From Siphonodentalium dalli (taxonomy: Eukaryota; Mollusca; Scaphopoda; Gadilida; Siphonodentaliidae), in the NCBI GenBank assembly GCA_032622095.1, contig CP136068.1, positions 129,341,989 to 129,405,988 of the forward strand: a stretch of DNA of 64,000 bases. Reading direction: 5' to 3'. Below are positions 31,662-40,802 of the stretch, one piece after another (position 1 is the stretch's first letter; each line of letters begins with the position of its first letter). The position numbers were made by a program, and so were the translations under genes. The notes under the pieces are model-generated. The model worked only from the letters and a program-made list of their open reading frames with translations. It had not been told where the DNA came from and searched no databases.

Positions 31662-31780
31662 GTGAAATGACAACGTGATGAAAAATCGCGACGCTTTTAT
31701 GCTCTGACACGGACATGCGCAGTCATCGTCCGTGTCAGAGCATAAAAGCGACGCGCTTTTTCATCACGTCGTCATTTCAC
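31662..31780. promoter_or_regulatory. symmetric divergent promoter: 53-bp inverted repeat
   Basis: The left arm 31662-31714 and right arm 31728-31780 are reverse complements with 3 mismatches in 53, around a 13-bp centre. Each arm carries GCATAAAAGC, a TATA-like box pointing outward: toward PolB (start 31660 or 31593, minus) and toward the zinc-knuckle gene (ATG 31812, plus). Arms also share 'gctctgacacggac' and 'acgtgatgaaaaa'. Identical arms would give both genes the same control. It may also be a replication or recombination structure. Confidence 0.7.
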
Positions 31781-31811
31781 TGACGACTGAATAACGCACC
31801 GAACGCTCACA

Positions 31812-32366
31812 ATGGATCCAAGATTGCAGAGTAACAACATACAACATTTACGAAAAATTGCATTAGAAGTTTTAAAGAATACAAAGTGGATACCACCATA
31901 CGGTAACTGTTTTAGATGCAATTCGAGTTCACATTGGGCTTTTCAATGTGATGGTACTACGAAAAAGAAGATTGATCAGATGAAAAAATCATCATTGATG
32001 GTGAGTGATTATACTCCTGGGAAATCTACTTGGACGCACACACCAGACAACGATTATCTTACACCATGTGATGTAATGGTCATTGATCAAACTGAGACAT
32101 CAACTAACGAGAACGCGGATATGAAAGCTGAAAGTGGGGAACAATGCAACTCAACCACGATGTCAATTAACGAGATCGCGGTTGTGAAAACTGAGAGTGA
32201 TGAATTATACGCCTCAACCGAGGTGTCAAATGATGAAATCACTACTCTAAACACGGAGGATTCGCAGATGGAAGCGATAAACACTGTAGCCAAAGGCGCT
32301 AACGATATTGAAATTAAGCAAAACACTTTGCCTAGCAGAAAGAGAAAAAGTCGTTTATCGCGATAA
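31812..32366 (+). CDS. zinc-knuckle (CCHC) protein, intact, divergent from PolB
   Basis: An undamaged 184-codon frame from ATG 31812. Residues 33-46 form a retroviral-type zinc knuckle, C-x2-C-x4-H-x4-C ('CFRCNSSSHWAFQC'), likely to bind single-stranded nucleic acid. After residue about 95 come three imperfect repeats of a 'SxNEIxxVKTESxE' type, acidic and Ser/Thr-rich, and the protein ends in a basic tail ('SRKRKSRLSR') that could act in nuclear import. AATAAA at 32392-32397 is a likely poly(A) signal. It is the only plus-strand gene of the large element and shares the symmetric promoter. Function is not known to me. Confidence 0.7.
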   Translation: MDPRLQSNNIQHLRKIALEVLKNTKWIPPYGNCFRCNSSSHWAFQCDGTTKKKIDQMKKSSLMVSDYTPGKSTWTHTPDNDYLTPCDVMVIDQTETSTNENADMKAESGEQCNSTTMSINEIAVVKTESDELYASTEVSNDEITTLNTEDSQMEAINTVAKGANDIEIKQNTLPSRKRKSRLSR

Positions 32367-32470
32367 TCTTCCAAGAAAGTTAAAATTGGTGAATAAAATA
32401 TTATTGATTTAATTACTTGTTACGTTTTATTTTTAGCAATTTCAGAGCGTATCTTTTGAAAAATTTGGGT

Positions 32471-32486
32471 GGCCCTGAAAAGGGCC
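32471..32486 (-). terminator. histone-type 3' stem-loop A
   Basis: On minus the sequence is GGCCCT-TTTC-AGGGCC, flanked by AAAC before and ACCC after: the form of the metazoan replication-dependent histone mRNA 3' stem-loop (6-bp stem, 4-nt loop). It lies 20 nt past the stop (32506-32508) of gene A. About 14 nt further is 'caaaagatacgctctg', in the place of the purine-rich histone downstream element. The same downstream phrase follows the other two stem-loops. Confidence 0.75.
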
Positions 32487-32505
32487 GTTTAAATTGTTTG
32501 GTGGG

Positions 32506-32884
32506 TCAATAAAATTCAAACAAATCAGGATAAAATCCTCCCTTGCTATATGTAGGTCTCCAGTATGGATCCGGCACGTATTCTGCTGCCTCAGTGGTAA
32601 TCCACCTTTGGAGGATTATATTCAGACAAGTCTGATTATAATGCTTCCTCCTTATACGTGGGTTTCCACTCTGGAGTCTCCACATACACCTTGTGAGGGC
32701 TAGGTCTCCGTCTTTGCAGGAATTCTTGAACTCCAGCTCTAATGGCTAACTTATGGCTCTCCGAATCTCTAACATTCTTCTGCCAATACTTTAATCGAGC
32801 ATCGGCAGATAATTTTAGCAAAATGTTCTCTTTTAGTTTAGAGAACATTTTGAAGATAAATAAAAACGTTACACCGCGCTCCAT
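32506..32884 (-). pseudogene. Polinton end-proximal gene A, one frameshift
   Basis: ATG 32884 lies within 10-110 bp of the CRE-bearing inner terminal-repeat sequence, which would be its promoter. The frame gives 82 codons ('KLKENILLKLSADARLKYW' and so on, basic and helical) to a stop at 32636. A shift near 32640 would continue it in Tyr/Pro-rich sequence ('YVPDPYWRPTYSKGGFYPD') to the stop at 32506-32508, just before the histone-type stem-loop. Intact length about 126 codons. An alternative start is ATG 32848. No known domain; it is not a histone. Confidence 0.5.
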
Positions 32885-33000
32885 ATTATACGAAACGCGC
32901 GGACGCCGCCGATGACGTCATTGCGTATTTCACCAAATCTCTCCGAACGTCAATTCAAGTGTGTTGATTTTTTCGGAATACCTCGAGCGACGTGGGGTGT
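32885..33000 (-). promoter_or_regulatory. inner part of a truncated right terminal repeat (promoter of gene A)
   Basis: It contains 'cgcggacgccgccgatgacg', TGACGTCA-like CRE sequence and 'aatctctccgaacgtcaatt', matching 19627-19710 and 34872-34950 in the same orientation. Homology to the terminal repeat stops near 33000, where satellite sequence of the next unit begins. This is therefore the remnant of the large element's right end. Confidence 0.7.
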
Positions 33001-33004
33001 GTCA

Positions 33005-33610
33005 GTGACTGGTCCCATGACCTGGGTTGTCACTCTGACCCATGGGCCAGAGTGACAGTCAGCGAGGAGTGGGGCAGAATGACAACCCAGGGTCGGATTC
33101 ATCGGTCCAGAGGTTGTGTTAGATTCCAAAGAGTAAGGTGAGCGCTTCGAAGGGGTTTTTTTCGCAGAAAATAGCACAATTTACCAATGTATCGAATTTT
33201 TCTCGGATTCTAATGCCAGTGTGGTAAGCGAAGGGCGCTCCCCTTCGCTGTACACATTGATCTTAGAATAATACCGAGAAAAATAGATGTGTTGGTAAAT
33301 TGTGCTACTTTACCAGTGCATTTTTTTAACAAAAGCGAAAGTCTTCGAATAAATTCGAAGTCGCTAGCGTTGTAAAATGTACTTGTAGAAGTTACCTTAC
33401 AGTGAAATATGTTATGAGATAATGGTAAAATGGTACAGATAAAATTTTCCCGAGTCAAATCGGTTTTTATTCATATAAATATGATGTTTTTGACAAAATA
33501 GAAACACAGCTGGTTTGACATTCGGGGAAAATTGGTAGAAAAACGCACGACGTCGTCGGCGACGTCCGCGCGTTTTCAATAAAAAAACCCAGATATCCCC
33601 ATTCTTCATT
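33005..33610 (+). repeat. terminal repeat, left copy of the 2.5-kb unit
   Basis: GC-rich array (33030-33090, with the 'cccatgggccagagtgaca' palindrome part), then the 'ggattcatcggtccagaggt' to 'ctaatgccagtgtggtaagc' block and the inner region, including the palindrome 'cttcgaataaattcgaag' (33343-33361) and ACGTC-rich inner edge (33548-33574). It is closer to 34865-35525 than to 19205-19760, which lacks the middle part. Confidence 0.85.
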
Positions 33611-33619
33611 CATACCGAA

Positions 33620-34047
33620 ATGGATTACCGAGATCTGTATCGGAGCTATTTGTAGGATGGGATGCTGGTGAGAGGTGTGTTTGGGAATGAAACACAGATG
33701 ATATGGAAGGCATTGAGTTTAGCAGAAACGGGTACTGTAGATAACTTCTTTGATATCTACATGTACACCGTTATGCTGATGACGGACAACAGAGATCGGG
33801 TCTTTGGATTGCCACCACGGTGGTTCCGACACACAAGATTGCGGGTACATCAAGATTGATGGTGCGACTTGCGGCTATATCACTGCAGCGGTCTATCATA
33901 ATCTTCTCAGGGCATAGAGTTTACGAATTCTTGCCGCTCTGGGGGATACAGACAGGCCAGCCATGCAATTGTGCCATTTGGTTGCGACGTTCCCAAGAAA
34001 ACTTTCAGCTGTATTTAAACCCAAACACATCGTGCGGTTTCTTTTGA
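33620..34047 (+). pseudogene. end-proximal gene B, unknown product
   Basis: ATG 33620 follows the terminal-repeat promoter by about 45 bp. The frame is cut by TAG at 33653-33655, continues open to 33859, and a shift between about 33820 and 33860 would lead into the second frame, which stops at 34045-34047, 13 nt before a histone-type stem-loop. Intact length about 142 codons. No domain recognised; the text contains 'GNETQMIWKALSLAETG' and a Cys-containing C-terminus. Confidence 0.45.
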
Positions 34048-34060
34048 AACCATCCAAAAC

Positions 34061-34076
34061 GGCCCTTTTCAGGACC
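34061..34076 (+). terminator. histone-type 3' stem-loop B (one stem mismatch)
   Basis: GGCCCT-TTTC-AGGACC, preceded by 'ccaaaac', in the plus orientation after gene B. One of six stem pairs is broken (C opposite A). 'aaaatgatacgctctg' follows, matching the downstream phrase of stem-loops A and C with one change. Decay of a once perfect signal is the simplest reading. Confidence 0.6.
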
Positions 34077-34327
34077 TCACAAATTTTTAAAATGATACGC
34101 TCTGAAATTGCTACTGTACGATTTGTTCATTCTTCCTGAACTTGGAGATAATGTTCACATAATTTCTTCAAACCAAATTCATTCATCATGAACTTGGAGA
34201 GAATGTTCACATAATTTATCAAAGAATACTTTCCTAACAATAGAAAAAACCCCACTACCACCCTTCATATCTATAATACGATCATCATATAGCATAATAC
34301 AGAGCGTATCTTTTGTGAATTTTAAGT

Positions 34328-34343
34328 GGCCCTGAAAAGGGCC
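34328..34343 (-). terminator. histone-type 3' stem-loop C
   Basis: On minus: GGCCCT-TTTC-AGGGCC, preceded by 'ttaaac', with 'cacaaaagatacgctctg' downstream. It is identical in stem and loop to stem-loop A and lies just past gene C. Confidence 0.72.
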
Positions 34344-34795
34344 GTTTAAAATAATAAAAAAATCCTTTATTTTGTTTCTTCATCACTGTTAAATCTTTCC
34401 CGAATGATCCAAATGTTGATCGCTTCGTAGGGTCTTTCTGGAAACCATGTACCTCAATTGGTATGTCAATCGTGTGAGGTTTCAAGTTGATTGTACATTC
34501 AACCGGTTTCTGTGTTAATTGCTTTTGTAAATCCTTCATTTCCTGACAAATATTTCGTAACAATTTTGTCTGTTCTTCACATTATGAACTGTTGATAACA
34601 GGTTGAGTCATTTGTTGTGTTTTCACCGGCGGTGTATACACTGGTTGTTGATCCGTTCGTGGATACACCATTGGTACCTGTTGCTGTTCTATCCGTGGTG
34701 TTATATTGGCTGCATACAGTGGAGTCGACATTTGTTGCAGGAACATGGTCGTACTGCACATCAATAGTCTTGAGAAATTCCGTTACTGGATCCAT
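34344..34795 (-). pseudogene. end-proximal gene C, Gln/Pro-rich, broken
   Basis: ATG 34795 ('MDPVTEFLKTIDVQY') lies about 70 bp inside the right terminal repeat. A shift near 34760 moves to a Gln/Pro-rich frame ('VYPRTDQQPVYTPPVKTQ'), which has TGA at 34582-34584 and then continues in the same frame as a short coiled-coil-like part ('LLRNICQEMKDLQKQLTQK') and 'HTIDIPIEVHGF'. The present frame runs through the stem-loop to 34285, so its natural stop, probably in the T-run near 34350, has been lost. No family recognised. Confidence 0.45.
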
Positions 34796-34864
34796 GTTTC
34801 AAAATAACGCTAACGTTACAATTTTACGCATGTAATAACGTTAACATATTCGAGGATCAAATAT

Positions 34865-35525
34865 ATGTGATGCGCGGGCCTCGTTGACGACGTCATTGAG
34901 TTTTTCTACCAATTTTCCACAAACGTCAAATCAGCTGTGTTTCGTTTTTGTCAAAAACATCATATTTCTATGAATAAAACACCGATTTGACTCGGGAAAA
35001 TGTTATCTGTACCATTTTACCATTATCTCATAACATTTCACTGAACGGCAATTTCTACAAGTACATTTTACAACGCTATCGTCTTCGAATTTATTCGAAG
35101 ACTTTCGCTTTTGCTAAAAAAATGCACTGGTAAAGTAGCACAATTTACCAATACATCTAATGTGTACAGCGAAGGTAAGCGCCCTTCGCTTACCACGCTG
35201 GCATTAGAATCCGAGAAAAAATCGATACATTCGTAAATTATGCTCTTTTATGTCAAAAAACCTTCAAAGCGCTCACCTTACTCTTTGGAATCTAACAACA
35301 CAACCTCTGGACCGATGAATCCTACCCTTGGAATCTGTCATTCTGACCCACCCCTAGCTGGTTGGTACTCTGGCCCACCCCTCGCTGGCTGGCACTCTGG
35401 CCCATTCCTCGCTCGGGGACACTCTGGCCCATGGGCCAGAGTGCCAGATCGCGGTTTCTGTGACCTGGCACTCTGGACCACCCCCTAGCTGGCTGGCACT
35501 CTAGCCCATCCCCTCGCTCGGGGAC
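34865..35525 (-). repeat. terminal repeat, right copy
   Basis: Inverted match to 33005-33610 and, less completely, to 19205-19760. The outer part, 35320-35525, is the GC-rich array with 'cccatgggccagagtgcca'. The inner part includes a palindrome 'cttcgaatttattcgaag' and the ACGTC boxes near 34890. Confidence 0.85.
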
Positions 35526-35720
35526 ACTCTGGCCCATGGGCCAGCGTCACTCTGGCCCATGGGCCAGAGTGTCCCCGAGCGCCGGGGGTGGGCCAGAAAA
35601 AATCCAAACCCCTCGCTCGGTGACACTCTGGCCCATAGGCCAGAGTGACGCTGGCCCATGGGCCAGAGTGTCCCTGTGCGAGGGGGTGGGCCAGAGTGCC
35701 ATCCAATACTACTTACGTCA
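35526..35720. repeat. GC-rich palindromic array beyond the right terminal repeat
   Basis: Further units of 'ctctggcccatgggccagag', 'gtccccgagcgccgggggtg' and 'aaatccaaacccctcgctcg', ending 'gtgccatccaatactactta'. It corresponds in the same orientation to 18897-19080 on the far left. The boundary of the element with host DNA probably lies at either edge of this block. Confidence 0.7.
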
Positions 35721-37457
35721 GGCAGTTTCGTTCATAGACACACTGTTTCGTATGATAAATGACATAAGATTGTGAGTAAGTCATATCCCGTTTGAAACAA
35801 TAAACTGTATACTCATTTGGTATAGTGCTAGACACTGTGTGCCTTAATTTGACGTATATGCATATAAGAGACATGTTTTGTATTAATATAATGCTGTTTT
35901 CCATGACTTGTGGGTGGATATATGGTTAAAATTGACTTTAAAGGGTTTCATTGACACATACGGCAAGTGACTAAGTATGTTTGTCTGCGCAAAGTAAAAG
36001 AAGTCACTTCTTCCTGTTTGGTTATTAGGGAGAAGTTGACTGTTACCCCAATATCACCCTTCTATGATCCAACAAGTATTATGCAGCTCAAGAGACCATT
36101 TGCAAAACAGGAAAGAATGGGCCGATTCGGTGTCGGTCCCGAATCTTGTCACCGATATTGACACCAAATCGAAGCTTCGCATGGCCCTATCTATTCTATT
36201 TATATGTATCATATACTAGTGATAAACCTTTCATCGGGGTTTCGACTGGTATGGGTTTAGGGGTCCATACATAGACTGGACTAATTTCTCCCGACAATGA
36301 TGATCTACATACAGGTTGTCAATCACACAGAAAGCTGTCTTCTGAAAGTGGGGCAACTGAGCACAGTATTTACCACATAAACCTTTGAGATAAAAGTGAC
36401 AGAAGCTTCAATGTAAGTTTGGTGTGCAATCAAAGTGCTGAGTACTGCAACGTAATGTCACAGTCAAGTTTGAAGAACGCCGGACTGCTGCATGTGTCAC
36501 ATTTTGCAATAATACTAAACAGGCTTCAAATATTTATATTGAGAGTTTATTCCAGTTAATATTAACATCAGTCCTTTTAACCATAATATCCATAGAGAAT
36601 AAATGCGGAAAATCTCCATCAATATGTCTTTGAAGAATAATAGTTTGCAACCCCTACATAATTAAGTAAACAATGATGCACATGTAGCCATGTGCACCGT
36701 TCCCGCCAAAATGTGTATGTTTCCATAATCAATTATATTTCATTGATACAATAGCAATCGCAACTCAGACCATGTTCGGACTAATTTCTTGCAAAATTGC
36801 ACAATTTCCTAATTACCTTGGATTATCATGAAAAAATTTGCATCCAACAAAATGGGATGTAAATGATTGAAAGGTGTTTGGTGCTTCTAGTTGCAACTGG
36901 CGTTATGAATGTAGCTTTAGTTTTCTCCAAATATGTAGCTGATTGGAAGGAGAGCTACTAATAGTTTCATTCTCCCGTCTGGGACCCCAACACATTCGTG
37001 AAAGAATGACCCACATATAGCCAAAGTTCCCACCAAAATGCTTTTCTCTCCGCAGCTGTTGTTTGAGTTAGCAAACGGTCGCAATAGTCATGTTCGGTTA
37101 GGCTTTGCTTTGTGTTAATCATTATCATACATTTGTGCAAAATTGGGCAATTTAATGATTAGGCTACTGTGAATACCATGAACAATATTACATCCACGGA
37201 AATGGCATGAAACACGGAAATGCTAGAGAATTTGCTGTTTATTTCCCCAACGGATCGAAACATTGTATTTTGTGACTACAAAATGTCCTAATTTATTTTT
37301 CTCTAGCGGAAACCCTGCTTTTATCACTACAGTGAAGTTGTTTCGTTCTCCACATTGCATCTCGGTGATAAATTTGATGTGATATGGAGACTCAGATCAA
37401 TTCACTGTTGTGATAATTAATATGTATTTATTAGGTAAAATATCCACCCTTTTCCAG
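35721..37457. other. non-coding, probably intron or intergenic
   Basis: No accepted gene. It contains copy 2 of the 150-bp dispersed repeat (36120-36272). The segments 36541-36960 and 36960-37320 are unremarkable AT-rich DNA. The last 20 bases form a pyrimidine-rich tract ending in CAG that serves as the acceptor of the exon at 37458. Confidence 0.5.
36120..36272 (+). repeat. dispersed repeat, copy 2
   Basis: Same order of phrases as 974-1125: 'ccgattcggtgtcggtcccg', 'cttgtcaccgatat', 'gataaacctttcatc', 'gggtttaggggtccatac'. Non-coding. Confidence 0.7.
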
Positions 37458-37696
37458 ACCTTGAGTCGAAGATAAAAGAAAGCAAATTTTACAAAGAACA
37501 CCCAGGACAGATGTCGACTCGATTCTATGAAATCATACCAGCTTCTGGAAAGTGCCATTCTGAAATAACGGACATACGAGGAGCTGGATTCATCCAGAAG
37601 GAAGGCCAAATACTCATCCAAGCGCCTCATATGCGAGGTGGAACACCGCAGATTCTTACAGTGACAGTGCACACAGTGACAGATTTTGACGACAAG
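37458..37696 (+). CDS. probable internal coding exon of a host gene (exon x)
   Basis: A 239-nt open segment preceded by 'cacccttttccag' (acceptor) and followed by AAG|GTTAGA (donor). Translation is 79 codons with a complex, non-repetitive composition, for example 'FYEIIPASGKCHSEITDIRG' and 'GGTPQILTVTVHTVTDFDD'. The exon starts with the last two bases of a codon and ends in phase 0. The exon at 55098 begins in phase 0, so both could belong to one transcript, with or without exons between. The protein family is not recognised. Presence inside a region otherwise without open frames supports it. Confidence 0.5.
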
Positions 37697-37849
37697 GTTA
37701 GATCAGTCATTTCTAATGCCGTACTTTAGCTGTCATGATTAAAGTAGTGCAGAGAATGCTTAGCTGAGTATTATTGGAAGTGATGGTCAATAAATCATTA
37801 TTAAGCAAAGCAACATCTTTAGATGTTTTTGGAAAGACTAGAGCACAAT

Positions 37850-38100
37850 TAGCCATCTCATGATGGCATTTGCGCTGGTGCAGCATTAAAGACCCTGTGC
37901 CAGTGCATTCTCTTAAATATTTGAGTCTCCCATAGGGAACCTTGCATATATTAGAGAATGCACTGGCTTACAATGTCAAGGTAAATATTGTAAGGCCAAT
38001 GCATTCTCTTATATATGTGAGGCTCCCTATGGGAGACTCACATATATTATAGAATGCATTGGCACATGGTTTTCGCAAATATTTAGGAAGGAAGGGTTAA
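37850..38100. mobile_element. MITE, diverged copy of the 40552-40802 element
   Basis: It contains 'ctggtgcagcattaaa', 'ccctgtgccagtgcattctc', a central hairpin ('ctcccta' / 'tgggagactcaca' around 38030), 'gaatgcattggcacatggtt' and the right end 'ggaagggttaa'. The left end has lost its TTAA. The same family is at 40552-40802, in part at 55636-55712, and weakly at 8391-8470. Confidence 0.7.
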
Positions 38101-38594
38101 CTAGTGCAATAATTGCTTAAATTTATCAGACAAGATATGATTCGTGCAATGTGTTGCTCTTTTCTAAAATGACAGTTTTTGATTTTCAAGATAACTACAT
38201 ATTTCCTATGAATATGAATCTATTTGAACTAATAAACTAGTGAGTGTTACAGCCAACAATATCATCTTTCAGTTTATTCAAGTAAAATAATTGCCGTAAA
38301 ACAAGTTGCCTATATCTGATCATGAATGCCAATGGTAACTACCCTCATATTTGTGAAGTGTTGCAGTGCACTAGGGATCTGCAAATCGGTGATTTTGCAT
38401 CGAAACAAATCTCGATATCGAATCTCCTTCCTGATATCGACATTGAATCGAATCTCGAATCGAATGAGCTTGTGATTGACCTTGTTTACCAGTGTGTATT
38501 TCAGTGTTTCATGACCAAAAACTGCAAAATTCACTAGACACTGTATAACAATGTTAATCTCCTTTAACATCAGTTGGAACTTGCGTGTTTTTAG

Positions 38595-39262
38595 CTCACC
38601 TGAGATGAAGTCTCCGGTGGAGCTATAGTCATCACTCCTCGTCAGTCGTCCGTCCGTCCGTCCGTCCGTCAAGAATCGTCTTCTTCTCCAGAACTATAGA
38701 ACTGAATGGATTCATATTTGGTGTGGTTGATCCCTAGGTGACTCATATTCAGATTTGTTCAAATGAGGTAATCAGGTCGATTAGTTCCGAAACCAGAGCC
38801 ATAACTCTATTCCTCCATAGTAATTCTTAGAACGACTTCTTTTCCAGAACTATAAGGCCGAATGGGTTCATATTTGGTGTGGATGTTCCCTAGGTGACTC
38901 ACATTCAGATTTATTCAAATGAGGTCACCTGGTCGACTAGTTGCGAACCAGGGCCATAACTCTATTCCTCCATAGTAATTTTTAGAACGACTTCTTTTCC
39001 AGAACTATAATGCCGAATGGGTTCAAATTTGGTGTGGATGTTCCCTCGGTGACTCACATTCAGATTTATTAAAATGAGATCACCAAGTCAAATAGTTGCG
39101 AAGCCAGGGCCATAACTCTTTCCCTCCATAGTAATTCGTAAAACAGCTTCTTCTCAAATACCATCAGGCCGAATGGGTTCATATTTGATATGAAGGGTCC
39201 ATGGGTGACTGGGGTTCAGATTTGTTCAAATGAGGTCAAAATATGGCGGGCCAGAGACATAA
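38595..39262. repeat. 155-bp tandem repeat, four units, mollusc-type
   Basis: Units start at 38680, 38836, 38991 and 39147 (periods 156, 155, 156), each 'cttcttctccagaactat', 'tgggttcatatttggtgtgg', 'gtgactcac', 'ccataactct'. A leader 38595-38670 has 'agctcacctgagatgaagtc' and a (cgtc)n run. This leader-plus-unit layout is a well-known repeat style in molluscan and other invertebrate genomes. Confidence 0.85.
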
Positions 39263-39500
39263 CTAAAAAAAAATTTTAGATTGAACTACTTGCTCAATTT
39301 AACAAAAAAAAGAGAACAATGAATTTTTTTTTTTTTTTAATAGTAAAAAAATTCAACTTTGTTTTGTAAAATGTGATATAATTTTTGTCTTTAAATTAAT
39401 CAATTAAAAAAAAACTATCATGATTATAACATCCACTGTGGCACCCTGAATCACACCACCAAATTTGTTTGAAATCAGTCCAGGTTCTGGTAAATCAGGA
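39260..39500 (+). repeat. dispersed repeat, copy 2 (first copy 7310-7600)
   Basis: Same phrases as 7310-7600, with a shorter A/T tract that contains a T13 run. It follows directly on the 155-bp array. Confidence 0.65.
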
Positions 39501-40551
39501 ACAGACAGATTAGCCTTGCCATTTGAAGGCTCAAACACCCATATTACCTTGTAATTTCTCATTGCCAATGAAACTAAATTTGTTTGACAAGTCATGAATC
39601 ACTATCAACAATATGCTTAATATAATATAATATAAATATGTGCTACTAGTATGTGATGGTAATAACACTGAGATGGTGTTATCTTGATAGGGTTTTATAA
39701 ACAAATAAGAGATTTATGGGGAGAATGGTTATCTTTGTCATTCATTTCAATTTAAATGAGCCATGTCTTTGTTCTTTGCAGTTGTATACCGAACAGATGT
39801 TACAATATTATTTTTATAGACCATTGACTCATTTTTACCTATGCTAATGATATGATATATTGAAATTACAAGATCAATGGATTTACCCCATATATATGGA
39901 TTATTAGCTTTATTTATAAGCTAATTTGGGGTGGGTGGCAAATTGGGGGGGGGGCTGGTTTTGACTACAAACTTTACTTGAAAATATGTTGTAATTAGAC
40001 CAACAAATTGCCAATTGCCAACTTTATGAGGGATGTCATATTGGAAATTTCCAACAGTTTGAGATCTTGAAAGTACCAGTTGTAAAATGTATAGTTTTGT
40101 CCATTTGGACATTGACTGGCTATAAGTCATGGGTTTGCTGTTGAAAATTTCAAGTTGAAAATCCCTCTCCCCCTGCCAGTCAAAGAAGACCCTCTAGCTA
40201 TGTCCCTTCTTATGACTACTTGCTATAAAGTGATTTGACAAGTACTGACTATTGTAGTCATTTTTAGTCATACCACATCACATCCTCCCCCACCCAAAGA
40301 TCTGTCCCTCACATCCACCCTATAGCCAGACCCCTTCCCTGCACATAAAATATCATCTTTTGACTAATGTACAGGCTATTTGACATTCAATGTTTAGATA
40401 TCACTTTACCTTGCACAGCTGAGATATTATAAACTAACTATAGTTATCTCAATTCCCAGCAGACTGGTTGGAACCAATAGATGAATGCAGTTTAATCCAA
40501 TGTTTTGGCTGATGTTTTTAACAGTTTGACAGTTTTATATTACTATTGGTA
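39501..40551. other. no gene seen
   Basis: AT-rich host DNA with a G-run at 39945-39955 and pyrimidine-rich stretches near 40280-40340. No exon-like segment found. Confidence 0.5.
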
Positions 40552-40802
40552 TTAACCCTTTCATGATGGGAGCTGTGCTGGTGCATCATTAAATACCCTG
40601 TATCAGCGCATTATATTATATATGTTAGTCACCCATTGCGAGCTTCACATATATACGAGAATGCACTGGATTTCAAGGTCAAGGAAATAATGTCAGGACA
40701 ATGTATTCTCTTATGCATGTGAAGCTCAGTGTATAAAAAAGAAAATGCATTGGCACAGGGTTTTCTTAAAATTTCGGGAAGTTCCAGTCATAGAAGGGTT
40801 AA
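40552..40802. mobile_element. TTAA-flanked 251-bp MITE (piggyBac-like ends)
   Basis: It starts TTAACCCTTTCATGA and ends CATAGAAGGGTTAA, giving terminal inverted repeats inside a TTAA duplication. That target site and CCCTT ends are typical of piggyBac-type elements. The body has paired, inverted 'gagaatgcactgg' and 'caatgtattctc' strings, so the whole can fold back. No coding capacity. Confidence 0.75.

Larger units (their letters stand above)
19205..33060. mobile_element. degenerate Maverick/Polinton (adintovirus-like endogenous virus)
   Basis: A 13.9-kb block with the hallmark gene set: protein-primed family B DNA polymerase, retroviral-type integrase with chromodomain, FtsK/HerA packaging ATPase, adenain-type cysteine protease, double-jelly-roll major capsid and penton-like minor capsid. 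Ten genes lie on minus and one (zinc knuckle) on plus. The left terminal repeat is 19205-19760; the right one is cut at about 33000, where a second unit with the same ends begins. Size fits the 15-20 kb family norm after that loss. All large genes carry stops or frameshifts, so this copy is dead. Gene order runs from PolB (right) to protease (left). Confidence 0.9.
33005..35525. mobile_element. 2.5-kb unit with Polinton-type terminal repeats and two convergent genes
   Basis: Left repeat 33005-33610 and right repeat 34865-35525 are inverted copies: both carry 'gattcatcggtccagaggtt', 'gcgcttcgaagg', 'ttcgaataaattcgaag' and the inner 'ccaattttcc' / 'acgtc' block. They match the large element's left end. 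Between them are gene B (plus) and gene C (minus), convergent, each ending in a histone-type stem-loop. It looks like a short non-autonomous relative that shares ends with the Polinton, or a piece of its right end flipped by recombination. Confidence 0.7.

Noticed and set aside
32446-34343. Idea that genes A, B and C are histone genes
   Set aside because: The 3' stem-loops are histone-like, but none of the frames shows a histone fold or the typical Lys/Arg-rich tails.
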